Shown: piece by piece, positions 41,918 through 51,467 of the stretch
Numbering within the stretch: the first letter of the stretch is position 1
How the letters are laid out: each line of letters opens with the position of its first letter
DNA from: UBA3537 sp038138145
GTDB lineage: Bacteria; Bacteroidota; Bacteroidia; Flavobacteriales; Flavobacteriaceae
Length of the DNA: 64,000 bases
Assembly (NCBI GenBank): GCA_038138145.1
Contig: JAYQDD010000001.1
Span: forward strand, 62,001 to 126,000
Direction of reading: 5' to 3'
Position numbers and translations under genes: made by a program
Notes under the pieces: generated by a model
What the model saw: the letters and a program-made list of their open reading frames with translations, nothing else
What the model was told of the DNA's origin: nothing
Databases searched by the model: none

Positions 41918-43921
41918 CTATGTTTTCAACCCCTCCAGCTTTTTTTGGTACTCTTTAATTTGGTCCCTAAACTTAGCGGCCATCTTAAAGTCCAGTTCTT
42001 TGGCGGCGGCTTCCATTAGTTTTCGGGTGTCACGTACTTTTTGTTCCAGTTCGGGTTTAGTTAGGTATGCGCTTTCAGGTTCGGCGGCTTTAAGGGCCTC
42101 TTGTTCATAATAATAACTGCTTACAGAGTTTTTGGTGAGGGCGTTGTCCAAGCTTTTGTTAAGGGCTTTTGGCGTAAGGTTATGTTCGGTATTGTACGCA
42201 ATTTGTTTTTCGCGGCGGTAGGCGGTTTGGTCTATGGTGTATTGCATGCTTTTGGTAATTTTATCGGCATACATAATGGCTTTTCCGTTAAGGTTTCGTG
42301 CGGCACGGCCTACGGTTTGGGTCAATGAGCGGTTGGAACGTAAAAACCCTTCTTTATCGGCATCCAAAATCGCTACTAAAGACACTTCAGGTAAATCTAA
42401 CCCTTCACGTAACAGGTTAACACCCACCAAAACATCAAATAATCCTTTTCGTAAATCTTGCATGATTTCTACCCGCTCTAAAGTATCTACATCGCTATGG
42501 ATATAACGGCAACGCACTTGAATGCGCGTCAGGTATTTGGTCAATTCTTCGGCCATACGTTTGGTGAGGGTCGTCACCAAAGTACGTTCATCTTTTTCCA
42601 CACGTTGTTGGATTTCTTCAATCAAATCATCAATTTGATTTAAACTTGGGCGTACTTCAATAATTGGATCCAACAATCCTGTTGGACGAATGATTTGTTC
42701 CACAAAAACACCATCAGTTTTGGCCAATTCATAATCTGCTGGGGTGGCACTCACATAAAGCACTTGGTTTTGTAAACTCTCAAATTCTTCAAACTTTAAT
42801 GGGCGGTTATCCATAGCGGCAGGGAGTCGAAAACCATATTCGACCAAATTTTCTTTTCGACTTCGGTCGCCACCATACATGGCATGAACTTGTGAAATGG
42901 TTACATGACTTTCATCGACCACCATCAAATAGTCCTCAGGAAAATAATCTAATAAACAAAACGGTCGTGTTCCTGGCGCTCGTCCATCGAGGTAGCGCGA
43001 ATAGTTTTCAATCCCAGAACAATAACCCAATTCGCGAATCATTTCCAAATCAAACTCTGTACGTTCTTTAAGGCGTTTGGCCTCCAAGTGTTTGCCTATG
43101 TCCTTAAAATACTCATATTGTTTGACCAAATCATCTTGTATGTCTTTGATGGCATTTTGTAAGATGTCGGGTGAAGTTACAAACATATTGGCCGGATAGA
43201 TGTTTACGTTTTCATACACTTCAAGTACCGAATTATCATTGACGTTGAAGGCCTCAATGGCCTCAATTTCATCACCAAAAAAGTGAATCCGAAAACCGTG
43301 ATCGGCATAACTCGGAAAAATATCAACGGTATCGCCCTTTATTCTAAAATTTCCATGGTTAAACTCACCTTCAGTACGGGCATATAAACTTTGTACCAAC
43401 TTGTGCAACAAGGACGTTCTGGAAATGATTTGATTGGTTTTAAGTGCAATCACATTTTTTTGAAATTCTACAGGATTTCCAATACCATATAAACAGGATA
43501 CAGAAGCCACGACAATCACATCGCGCCGCCCAGAAAGGAGGGAAGAAGTGGTACTTAAACGCAGTTTTTCGATTTCCTCGTTGATGGATAAATCTTTTTC
43601 AATGTATGTTCCTGTGACGGGAATATAGGCCTCTGGCTGGTAATAATCATAATAAGACACAAAATATTCCACCGCATTTTCAGGGAAAAATTGTTTGAAT
43701 TCAGAGTAGAGTTGTGCGGCCAAGGTTTTGTTGTGTGCCAAAACTAAGGTAGGACGTTGTACCTCTTGAATAACATTAGCCACGGTAAAGGTTTTTCCTG
43801 AACCTGTTACACCCAATAGCGTTTGGTATTTTTCATTGGATTCAATGCCTTGAACCAATTCTGTAATGGCTTGCGGTTGATCTCCGGTGGGCTTAAAATC
43901 TGATGAAAGTTTAAAACGCAT
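41918..43921 (-). CDS. uvrB: Excinuclease ABC subunit B
   Basis: This is the damage-verification helicase of nucleotide excision repair, acting with UvrA and UvrC. The N-terminus FKPTGDQPQAITELV and Walker A LLGVTGSGKTFTVANVI are canonical, as is the beta-hairpin region YYDYYQPEAYIP. DESHVTISQVHAMYGGDRSRK, YVSATPADYEL, ILDADKEGFLRSNRSLTQTVGRAARN and a C-terminal UVR domain (EQKVRDTRKLMEAAAKELDF, about residues 625-660) complete it. The length of 667 residues is normal. The promoter-like elements lie so close to the ATG that the message may have almost no leader. Confidence 0.98.
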   Translation of the reverse strand: MRFKLSSDFKPTGDQPQAITELVQGIESNEKYQTLLGVTGSGKTFTVANVIQEVQRPTLVLAHNKTLAAQLYSEFKQFFPENAVEYFVSYYDYYQPEAYIPVTGTYIEKDLSINEEIEKLRLSTTSSLLSGRRDVIVVASVSCLYGIGNPVEFQKNVIALKTNQIISRTSLLHKLVQSLYARTEGEFNHGNFRIKGDTVDIFPSYADHGFRIHFFGDEIEAIEAFNVNDNSVLEVYENVNIYPANMFVTSPDILQNAIKDIQDDLVKQYEYFKDIGKHLEAKRLKERTEFDLEMIRELGYCSGIENYSRYLDGRAPGTRPFCLLDYFPEDYLMVVDESHVTISQVHAMYGGDRSRKENLVEYGFRLPAAMDNRPLKFEEFESLQNQVLYVSATPADYELAKTDGVFVEQIIRPTGLLDPIIEVRPSLNQIDDLIEEIQQRVEKDERTLVTTLTKRMAEELTKYLTRIQVRCRYIHSDVDTLERVEIMQDLRKGLFDVLVGVNLLREGLDLPEVSLVAILDADKEGFLRSNRSLTQTVGRAARNLNGKAIMYADKITKSMQYTIDQTAYRREKQIAYNTEHNLTPKALNKSLDNALTKNSVSSYYYEQEALKAAEPESAYLTKPELEQKVRDTRKLMEAAAKELDFKMAAKFRDQIKEYQKKLEGLKT

Positions 43922-43925
43922 AATG

Positions 43926-43956
43926 CAAAATTACGGCAATCTGTTATGTGGTGCAA
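43926..43956 (-). promoter_or_regulatory. Promoter of uvrB, leaderless arrangement
   Basis: On the minus strand TTG (43956-43954), a 20-base spacer and TAATTTTG (43933-43926) match the consensus. The box ends only 4 bases before the uvrB ATG at 43921. Confidence 0.6.
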
Positions 43957-43992
43957 AAAGCATAGGATTTCTTTTTGCTTTTGTTCTGTAAA

Positions 43993-45513
43993 TCAATAGT
44001 TCAAATACACCCAACCCGTTTTGGAACCATAATCCTCTTCGTTTAAATGTAAGACATAAAAGTAGGTACCAACAGGTAATTTTTTCGTGCTTGGATTTGG
44101 TCCTCGGTTGGAGGTACCGTTCCATTTTAAGTCGTTATTACCTTCAAAAATCAAAGTTCCATAACGGTTATAAATCAGAAGTTTATGGTTTAAAAACACA
44201 TCGTACAGCCCCTGAATATTAAACCAATCATTGAGACCATCACCATTTGGCGAAAATCCTTGAGGAATGAATATTGGACAACCATCGTTTGATAATTCTA
44301 AAGTAATAACAGCATCATTATTGGCTTCATTGATTTCAGAAATAATCCCCGTTCCATTTCCAGTATCATCGACAACAGCGCTAAGTTCAAATTGTTCAGG
44401 GATGTTGAGATCAATTTCAATTTCAATTTCAGCACTGAAAGAAGCGCCAATAGGAAGAATCTCGTTGGTTGTTGTTTGTCCAACAAGGGTGTTTTCGACA
44501 TAAAACGCTATGGGTGTTTCAGCGGGAAGCTCTGCTGTAGCATTCGTGTTTGAGACTGTATATTCCAAAAAAACAGTCCTAGAAAAGCAGGTGGTTTTTT
44601 CCTGATCTACGACTTCAATGGTGGCATCAGGGAGTTCACTATTCAAAACAGTGATGATGTTGTTGACCATGACTAAATCTTGACCAGAAGTGAGTTCAAT
44701 GATTGCTGAGGTATCACCAACATTGATTGTATTTTGAATTGGATAAACATCAATATCCATGTTGTATAAGTTGGATTCTCCGGTAAAACTATTGGTGCCG
44801 TTAAAAGCATTGGTTGTTGGATTTAATGGAGGATTGCTGAGTAAAAATCCATTCATTCTTAACGATTCATTAATCGCTAAACTGGAATCACCTTCCCAAG
44901 CAATAAAGCCAATTTTTGCACCTTCAACATCTAAAACATTGAGGTTATCCAATTGAATGGTGATGGCTTCTGGTACCGCTTCTAAACCATCATAAATATT
45001 GATTTGATTGAGGGGTAGATTTTCATCTTCATAAATCACAACCATTGACCATCCTGCAAAATTTGTGCCCGTCGAACAGTAGTTTTCTGAAATATCAATG
45101 TGTTCGAGATTGGTTAATGCATAAGTGCCATTTCCATGATTTTGAACCAATTCTGTGACTTCTGTAAATACAGCAAAAAACTGCCTATTGGTGTCTAAGG
45201 CATAAGCAAATGTCCGCTCAGGAACAATAGGAGTTCCGTTTAAATTTATTTCAAAATCTCCCGATCCTGAACCTGCCCAATATAAATATGCGGCAATGAT
45301 ATTTTGATTTGCTTCGAGGGTTAAATCAGCATCTGAACCTGTTAGGATAGAGCAATTCGTAAAAGCCCCATTTTCAGAAGTGTTGAGGGTATTTCCAATG
45401 GCTGTATAGTCAAATCGTCCGTTGTGTTGTTCAAATAAGGCAATCGATTGTCCATGGCCTTGTGTTGCTAAAAGGATAAAGCAGCAAAACAACAATCGAT
45501 CTAAAGGATTCAT
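43993..45513 (-). CDS. Secreted surface protein with gliding-motility-type (T9SS type B) C-terminal domain
   Basis: The signal peptide ends at GHGQS. The mature part begins with a beta-rich domain of about 220 residues (IIAAYLYWAGSGSGDFEIN, SGWSMVVIYEDENLP-like, here FAGWSMVVIYEDE). A CARDB-like domain lies at about 290-400 (VDQEKTTCFSRTVFLEYTVSN). The last 85 residues are a gliding-motility-associated sorting domain (FIPQGFSPNGDGLNDWFNI, LLIYNRYGTLIFEG and GTYFYVLHL). It is exported by the type IX system and attached to the surface. It is two bases downstream of the giant protein gene at 45516, so the two share a transcript. Confidence 0.85.
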   Translation of the reverse strand: MNPLDRLLFCCFILLATQGHGQSIALFEQHNGRFDYTAIGNTLNTSENGAFTNCSILTGSDADLTLEANQNIIAAYLYWAGSGSGDFEINLNGTPIVPERTFAYALDTNRQFFAVFTEVTELVQNHGNGTYALTNLEHIDISENYCSTGTNFAGWSMVVIYEDENLPLNQINIYDGLEAVPEAITIQLDNLNVLDVEGAKIGFIAWEGDSSLAINESLRMNGFLLSNPPLNPTTNAFNGTNSFTGESNLYNMDIDVYPIQNTINVGDTSAIIELTSGQDLVMVNNIITVLNSELPDATIEVVDQEKTTCFSRTVFLEYTVSNTNATAELPAETPIAFYVENTLVGQTTTNEILPIGASFSAEIEIEIDLNIPEQFELSAVVDDTGNGTGIISEINEANNDAVITLELSNDGCPIFIPQGFSPNGDGLNDWFNIQGLYDVFLNHKLLIYNRYGTLIFEGNNDLKWNGTSNRGPNPSTKKLPVGTYFYVLHLNEEDYGSKTGWVYLNY

Positions 45514-45515
45514 AT

Positions 45516-48500
45516 TTAACGTTTTAGCGTAAAATGCCCTCTAAAGATACGATTATCTCCTAATTTGATGTAAAACCAGTAGTCCGAGGTTGGCATTTGG
45601 TTTCCATTATAGGTTCCGTCCCAACCAGAACTGTTGTATGCCAATTGCTTTAGTAATTTTCCGTAACGGTCAAAAATATAAATTTCACTATTGGATTGAC
45701 TTGGTGTATTGATGCCATAAACTTGCCATGTATCGTTATAACCATCATTGTTGGGCGTAAAAAAATTGGGAAAACCAATGACTGAAATGGCTTTATTCGC
45801 TATTCCACAACCGTTTTTATCTCTAACGTATACTATATGAAATCCTGGAGTAACATTGTAAAATGTGGTATCGTCTTGATAAGGGCCTAATTCATCATCT
45901 AAGGCATATTCATAATCTCCTTCTCCAGTTGCTATAACAGTGACGGTATTATTGGTACTCACATCATTAATGATGACATTGTCTATGGTTGCTATGTTGG
46001 AATTGACAATAGTAGTGCTTTTACTTTGTGAACAGTTGTTTGCATTAGTCACCGTTACAGTATAAACTCCACCTTGAGTAATTTGAATTTCTTCTGTTGT
46101 TTCACCATTGGACCATAAATATGTATAATCTAAGGGATTCCCAATAATTCCACTGTTTAAAAGTACAGGAGCTGAGTTTGAATCGATACAAAAAAATGTT
46201 TGGTCACCCTCATCCAACTGTGGTAAACTGAACACGGTGAGATCCAATTCGTTAACTCCATAACACTGATTATTGTTTTCTATGCGCGCATAAATCGTTT
46301 GGTTGTAGGCCACAGTATTGGTAAATGCATTGGGTAAAGGATTTTGCTCTACAAGTGCATCTTGATATGTTTCATAATACTCCAGGTCGTAATCCGCCGG
46401 TAATCCTGTCAAAATAGTTGCTGTAGCATCACTCAAAGTAAAGGATACAAACCCGTCTTCTGTCCCATCATCATCACATGAAGTCAAACTTGCATCTTGT
46501 CCAGATGTCAAACTCACATCGAGGGTTAATTCTGAAATGTCAAAACATTCGGTATCGTCATCAATAACTTGTACGTAAATGGTTTGCGGGTTTACAGTAT
46601 TGGTAAACGGTGATGCGGTAATTTCTCCTGTGGAATTTTGGGCATCATTTAATGTGAGGTAAAATTTTGTACTGCGGTTTGGAACGCTGTTGGTCAACGC
46701 ATCATTTGCTTCGTCCAAATTAAATACAGTCAACCCATCATTTACACCATCTTCATCACATTGAATTAAATTTGCATTTAGCGCAGTTGGAATGGGGTTA
46801 ATGTTTACCGTAAATTCTGTAGTATCAAAACAGTCTGTTTTTAAATTATTTTCAATACGTACAAAAACTTGATAGGTAAAAGCAGTAGAGTTGTAGTAGG
46901 GCGAAGACAATGCTCCAGTATTTGCATCTGCTTCAGCTTGAGAAAGGTGATAGCTTACGCTAAAAAGCGTAGCGTCTTGTGTATCCAAAACATCGGCGTC
47001 GAAAGCAGTTAAATCAATTTCTTTTTGGCCATTAGCGTCATCGCCATCATTCAAATCATCGCATTCATTCACGGTAGCTACAGTGTTGGCTGTTGGGGTA
47101 TCAAAAACACTTAAATTGAATGATGTAGTGTCGTAACAATTGGTGTTGTTGTTATTTTCAATTCTAATAAAAATTTCTTCAGTTGTATTGGTGTTTTGAT
47201 AGGGAACAGTAAGCGGTGCAGTATCGTTTTCTGCATCGGTCAAAGAGCTGTGATAAGTTACTGTAAAGTTAGCTGGATTTTGCGCACCCAAGACTTGAGT
47301 TTGTTCGTTTGCAAAATCAAAAGTTACCACACCATCACCATCATCGTCACATTCGTCTACATCTGCGACAAAATTGGCTGTTGGATTGGCATAGATGTTT
47401 ACCGTAAATTCTGTAGTATCAAAACAGTCTGTTTTTAAATTATTTTCAATACGTACAAAAACTTGATAGGTAAAAGCAGTAGAGTTGTAGTAGGGCGAAG
47501 ACAATGCTCCAGTATTTGCATCTGCTTCAGCTTGAGAAAGGTGATAGCTTACGCTAAAAAGCGTAGCGTCTTGTGTATCCAAAACATCGGCGTCGAAAGC
47601 AGTTAAATCAATTTCTTTTTGGCCATTAGCGTCATCGCCATCATTCAAATCATCGCATTCATTCACGGTAGCTACAGTGTTGGCTGTTGGGGTATCAAAA
47701 ACACTTAAATTGAATGATGTAGTGTCGTAACAATTGGTGTTGTTGTTATTTTCAATTCTAATAAAAATTTCTTCAGTTGTATTGGTGTTTTGATAGGGAA
47801 CAGTAAGCGGTGCAGTATCGTTTTCTGCATCGGTCAAAGAGCTGTGATAAGTTACTGTAAAGTTAGCTGGATTTTGCGCACCCAAGACTTGAGTTTGTTC
47901 GTTTGCAAAATCAAAAGTTACCACACCATCACCATCATCGTCACATTCGTCAATATCAATTACAGGATTTGCAACAGGGTTGATGCTAATTGTAATATTT
48001 TCTGAAAACGAACTAACGTCTGTTCCGATAGTTATTTCAGCCGATACCGTATAGGTGCCCGGATTGGTGTACGTGTAAGTTGGGCTATCTTGAGTAGACG
48101 TTCCAACACCATCTCCAAAATCCCAGACGATGCTGTCATAACTTTGAGAGGTATTGACATTAAATTGCACGTTTTGATCGGTACAAGAATTTTGAAATAC
48201 TATGGATGCTAAGAAAAAAGATTGAATAAAAGGAGGCAGGCCAATAATTGCAGAGGTTCCAACTGCTAATTGTATCCCATTTTGCACATAATCACATCCT
48301 GCACCTAATTCGTTGGGGTCATTAATTACGTCTAAACTCTGATAATCAATAGTATTTGCTGCATAAATTCTTCCATCAGGCCCCAACTGCAGTGCTCCTA
48401 TAAAATCTGAACCATTGTAAACTGAATTTATTGATCCTGCAATGTTAGTAGCTGTTAGGTCAAATTGCCATACGGAGTTACTACTAGACACATACAACTT

Positions 48501-49514
48501 TGATGAATCAGGAGAAAATTCCAAACCATAAGGCCCTGAGTTTGGATATAAGTTTATTGGATTTGATAAAATTCCAGTTGTATTGTCAAAATCATACAAC
48601 CAAACACTTCCTGTACCATTTGAAAACCCACCTTGCTGATTACCATTTTGTCTGTGACAAAGCGCAATTTTAGTGCCATCTGGCGAAGCTTTCATGTAGC
48701 CGATACCATTTCTCCTGTACCCTTGCTCCGTGATGAGTGGGGCAATTTGTGTGGAGATGGGCGTCGTATTCACTCCAGAACCATCAACTCTAAATGCATA
48801 AAATTGGTCTCTAAAGTGTGTTAAGATCCAATAGGATTGACCATCACTATGTTCAACGGCTGTAATTTTTTCTGAACATCTATAACTATCTTGTGCTTGA
48901 TCCGTAGGGTCATAGGTTTGTAATTGAACATTTTTTTCAGTTGGAACAACATCACCATTACCACCATTTAGGGTAAGGTCTATTAAAGAATATGCGAATC
49001 CGTTATTAAAACCATCATCATCCCCTGGAACACTACCGTTGGGGGTCCCACCAGGTGTTGTGTAAAACGGAATAGGATTTCCGAATTCGTCAGCTGGACC
49101 TTGATTTGGAAAGGCAAATGCATTTTGATGATGGGGTTCATCAACAGTAAAAATATAATACTGATTAGGATTTCCTGGTTTTGGCACGATTAAACCCGAT
49201 GAAGTACTGGAGGGATCACCCATTAGTCCAGTTCCTGCATTATAATTAGCGTTGGGCATAATGTCGTGGTTTTTGTCCCAAACGTTTCGGCCATCGGTAT
49301 AGAACAATAAATTACCATTAAAATCGGAAATGGACGAACATCCTTCACTTGTCTGGATGGTTCCTAGAGCATCGGCTGTAGCTGAAACTGTACCTGCATT
49401 AACATCAAAAATAAGCCCTGCACCACTACCAAAATACCAATGCGATGCTTCTGCTTGAGCAAATCCAAGGGTACTTAAAAGAAATAGGGCAATAGAAATT
49501 ATAAATCTCATCAA
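45516..49514 (-). CDS. Giant secreted repeat protein with PKD domain and T9SS type B C-terminal domain
   Basis: Residues 1-20 are a signal peptide. Residues about 22-430 look like a beta-propeller (ASHWYFGSGAGLIFDV, SDFNGNLLFYTDGRNVWDK, KLYVSSSNSVWQFDL). A PKD domain lies at about 450-510 (SIVWDFGDGVGTSTQDSP). Then come about eight beta-sandwich units of near 95 residues, each opening with a (D/N)ECDDDGDG-type acidic motif likely to bind calcium. Two pairs of units are exact duplicates. The last 85 residues form a gliding-type sorting domain (FFTPNNDGYNDTWQVYG and YIFDRYGKLLKQL). It is probably an adhesin or stalk-like surface protein. This N-terminal plus tail arrangement is common in Flavobacteria. 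Confidence 0.85.
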   Translation of the reverse strand: MMRFIISIALFLLSTLGFAQAEASHWYFGSGAGLIFDVNAGTVSATADALGTIQTSEGCSSISDFNGNLLFYTDGRNVWDKNHDIMPNANYNAGTGLMGDPSSTSSGLIVPKPGNPNQYYIFTVDEPHHQNAFAFPNQGPADEFGNPIPFYTTPGGTPNGSVPGDDDGFNNGFAYSLIDLTLNGGNGDVVPTEKNVQLQTYDPTDQAQDSYRCSEKITAVEHSDGQSYWILTHFRDQFYAFRVDGSGVNTTPISTQIAPLITEQGYRRNGIGYMKASPDGTKIALCHRQNGNQQGGFSNGTGSVWLYDFDNTTGILSNPINLYPNSGPYGLEFSPDSSKLYVSSSNSVWQFDLTATNIAGSINSVYNGSDFIGALQLGPDGRIYAANTIDYQSLDVINDPNELGAGCDYVQNGIQLAVGTSAIIGLPPFIQSFFLASIVFQNSCTDQNVQFNVNTSQSYDSIVWDFGDGVGTSTQDSPTYTYTNPGTYTVSAEITIGTDVSSFSENITISINPVANPVIDIDECDDDGDGVVTFDFANEQTQVLGAQNPANFTVTYHSSLTDAENDTAPLTVPYQNTNTTEEIFIRIENNNNTNCYDTTSFNLSVFDTPTANTVATVNECDDLNDGDDANGQKEIDLTAFDADVLDTQDATLFSVSYHLSQAEADANTGALSSPYYNSTAFTYQVFVRIENNLKTDCFDTTEFTVNIYANPTANFVADVDECDDDGDGVVTFDFANEQTQVLGAQNPANFTVTYHSSLTDAENDTAPLTVPYQNTNTTEEIFIRIENNNNTNCYDTTSFNLSVFDTPTANTVATVNECDDLNDGDDANGQKEIDLTAFDADVLDTQDATLFSVSYHLSQAEADANTGALSSPYYNSTAFTYQVFVRIENNLKTDCFDTTEFTVNINPIPTALNANLIQCDEDGVNDGLTVFNLDEANDALTNSVPNRSTKFYLTLNDAQNSTGEITASPFTNTVNPQTIYVQVIDDDTECFDISELTLDVSLTSGQDASLTSCDDDGTEDGFVSFTLSDATATILTGLPADYDLEYYETYQDALVEQNPLPNAFTNTVAYNQTIYARIENNNQCYGVNELDLTVFSLPQLDEGDQTFFCIDSNSAPVLLNSGIIGNPLDYTYLWSNGETTEEIQITQGGVYTVTVTNANNCSQSKSTTIVNSNIATIDNVIINDVSTNNTVTVIATGEGDYEYALDDELGPYQDDTTFYNVTPGFHIVYVRDKNGCGIANKAISVIGFPNFFTPNNDGYNDTWQVYGINTPSQSNSEIYIFDRYGKLLKQLAYNSSGWDGTYNGNQMPTSDYWFYIKLGDNRIFRGHFTLKR
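46801..47951. repeat. Two identical 557-bp blocks with 594-bp period
   Basis: Bases 46801-47357 and 47395-47951 are identical by eye over their whole length, including third codon positions. They encode two beta-sandwich units of the giant surface protein. The 37 bases between the copies differ from what follows the second. Such identity points to recent duplication or gene conversion and to a risk that further copies were collapsed in assembly. Confidence 0.9.
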
Positions 49515-49605
49515 AGAAAAATTTGATACAATTTACTGATAATAGATTAGCCATTAAAACTCTTAACAAAATTTTTAGAATTGTTTAATGATGTCTAAAA
49601 CAGTA

Positions 49606-50430
49606 TTATAAATCTCTTTTCTTTAGAAGGGCGTATGAGAAGTAAATGAAAATCGCAGTCCATACAAGAACGATAAGTGTGGTGTCAAGATGCACTGCAT
49701 AATCGTAGTCCAAACTGTTTTTGTCGGGAAATTTTGACATGGCTACGCGTTGAAATGGCTGTTTTATAAGATTTGACATTGAAGTTAAGGGCAAAAAGTT
49801 TTGAATTTTAGTTGCTAATTCCACATTTGCTTTCCATGCAATAAGCCCAAAAATAATCCATTCTAAAATAAAATCAACAAACAAAAATGCCAATGCAAAG
49901 GCCGATCTTTTGGCCAAAACTCCAAGAAACAAACAGAACGAAAAGAAGCCAACTAATTTTACGAAATATGCAGGTAAGAATTCTATTTCTCGAACGATAA
50001 TATTGATTTCATTGTAGCTTGAGTAAATAAGCCCCAAAAGCAATGAAATACAAAAGATAATAAGTGTCGATATCAAAGAGAAAAATACAATAGCGTAAAA
50101 TTTTGACAATATAAATTCCTTTTTGCTGAGTCCATCAATAAGGTTCTGTTTTAGCGTTTTATTGCTGTATTCATTACCAATCATAGACACCACAACAATG
50201 GCAAAAAAGAATTTAAATAAAGCCGAAAAGTAGGTCGTGATGTGCCAAACAATTGGAAAATTAAAAATTCCGAGTTCCCCTAATTCAAGGGTAAAAAATC
50301 CAAAAAAGTTAATTTTAATTGCCGATAACACAATCACACACAACGGAAGTATAAAAGATATGAAAATCAATATTTTACTCGTTCGGTTGAGCAGTAGTTT
50401 TTGAAGTTCTAATTGTAAAAGGCGTATCAT
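49606..50430 (-). CDS. ABC-2 type transporter permease
   Basis: This is an inner-membrane component of an ABC exporter or envelope-maintenance system. Six hydrophobic segments are visible (ILIFISFILPLCVIVLS, IVWHITTYFSALFKFFFAIVVVSMIG cited in part as FFFAIVVVSMIG, FFSLISTLIIFCISLLLG, FVKLVGFFSFCLFLGVLA, FALAFLFVDFILEWIIFG, TLIVLVWTAIFIYFSYALL). The GNEYSNKTLKQNLIDG loop is the ABC-2 signature. The start overlaps the end of the ATPase gene by 4 bases (ATGA). The substrate is unknown. Confidence 0.88.
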   Translation of the reverse strand: MIRLLQLELQKLLLNRTSKILIFISFILPLCVIVLSAIKINFFGFFTLELGELGIFNFPIVWHITTYFSALFKFFFAIVVVSMIGNEYSNKTLKQNLIDGLSKKEFILSKFYAIVFFSLISTLIIFCISLLLGLIYSSYNEINIIVREIEFLPAYFVKLVGFFSFCLFLGVLAKRSAFALAFLFVDFILEWIIFGLIAWKANVELATKIQNFLPLTSMSNLIKQPFQRVAMSKFPDKNSLDYDYAVHLDTTLIVLVWTAIFIYFSYALLKKRDL

Positions 50431-51323
50431 GCTTCGTCTGTGAGTTGTAAGAATTGTTCTTCTAAACTTTCTTTTCGTTTTACAAAATGTGTTAAAATAA
50501 TCTTTTTGTCAAACAAGTTTTTCATAAAAGTTTCTACTTCAATGGGTTCTGAAAGAAAAGCAGTAATTAGCGCACCATCTTGTTTGTGTTTAGCTATTTT
50601 TGGATGGTTGGTGACAAACTCCAAAAGGGCTTCTTGTTGATTGCTTTTCATCTCAAAAAACCCAAAACTTGATATCATTTCATCGACACGACCAGCGTAA
50701 AGTTTGTGTCCTTTCCTCAAGACGACTACGTGTGTACATACTTTCTCAACTTCGTCCAATAGGTGTGATGCCAAAAGAATAGTAGTACCTTTTTGAGCAA
50801 TGCCTTTTATGATTTCTCTAATTTGATGAATTCCTTGCGGATCCAAACCATTTGTTGGCTCATCTAATATCAAGACTTCAGGGTCATTGAGTAGTGCTGA
50901 AGCAATGGCCAAACGCTGTTTCATCCCTAAAGAAAAAGTGCGAAATGGACTATTTTTTCTATCCAAAAGACCAACAGTTTCCAAAACATGTTCAATGGCC
51001 GTGAATGGAACATCTTTGATTTTACAAACCAATTTGAGGTTTTGATACGCCGACATATAGGGGTAAAAATTTGGTCGTTCTATGATTGCCCCTACCTTTT
51101 TTAGCGCTTGGTGTGTATCCGTCGTTCCATCAAACCAAGCATATTCTCCAGAGGTTTTGTTTACAACATTTAAAATCATCCCAAGTGTAGTGGATTTTCC
51201 ACTCCCATTTGGACCTAAAATACCATAAATGTTTCCTTTTTCGATGGTGAAAGACAAATCGTGGACTGCCGTGAGGTACCCAAATTTTTTTGTGATGTTA
51301 GAAATCGTAAGAATATTTTCCAA
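50427..51323 (-). CDS. ABC transporter ATP-binding protein
   Basis: This is the ATPase partner of the permease at 49606. Walker A is GILGPNGSGKST, the signature is FSLGMKQRLAIASALL, Walker B is VLILDEPTNGLDP and the switch His is in LLASHLLDE. The C-terminal 80 residues form the extra domain typical of DrrA/CcmA-type exporters. The length is 298 residues. The start is TTG at 51323, which lies inside a TACTTTTG sequence matching a -7 box; if that box is a real promoter the start must be further inside, but no better start codon gives a complete N-terminus. The promoter match is therefore probably chance. Confidence 0.93.
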   Translation of the reverse strand: MENILTISNITKKFGYLTAVHDLSFTIEKGNIYGILGPNGSGKSTTLGMILNVVNKTSGEYAWFDGTTDTHQALKKVGAIIERPNFYPYMSAYQNLKLVCKIKDVPFTAIEHVLETVGLLDRKNSPFRTFSLGMKQRLAIASALLNDPEVLILDEPTNGLDPQGIHQIREIIKGIAQKGTTILLASHLLDEVEKVCTHVVVLRKGHKLYAGRVDEMISSFGFFEMKSNQQEALLEFVTNHPKIAKHKQDGALITAFLSEPIEVETFMKNLFDKKIILTHFVKRKESLEEQFLQLTDEA

Positions 51324-51467
51324 AAGTAGTCTTGTGCGTTATGGATTATATTTATTAGACGAGTTGTTTTGAATAATGTTACAATTTAAAATAAAACCTT
51401 TAATTTTATGTCCTAATCGAAAATTAATATAATCTAGCTGTTCGATTAAGCGTAAATCCACAGTGTA

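Noticed and set aside
46801..47951. A CRISPR or non-coding tandem array
   Set aside because: The repeats are 557 bases long and lie entirely in frame inside a coding region for beta-sandwich units.
51321..51328. Promoter box TACTTTTG for the ABC ATPase gene
   Set aside because: It overlaps the start codon that gives a complete protein and has no TTG partner upstream, so it is probably chance in AT-rich DNA.
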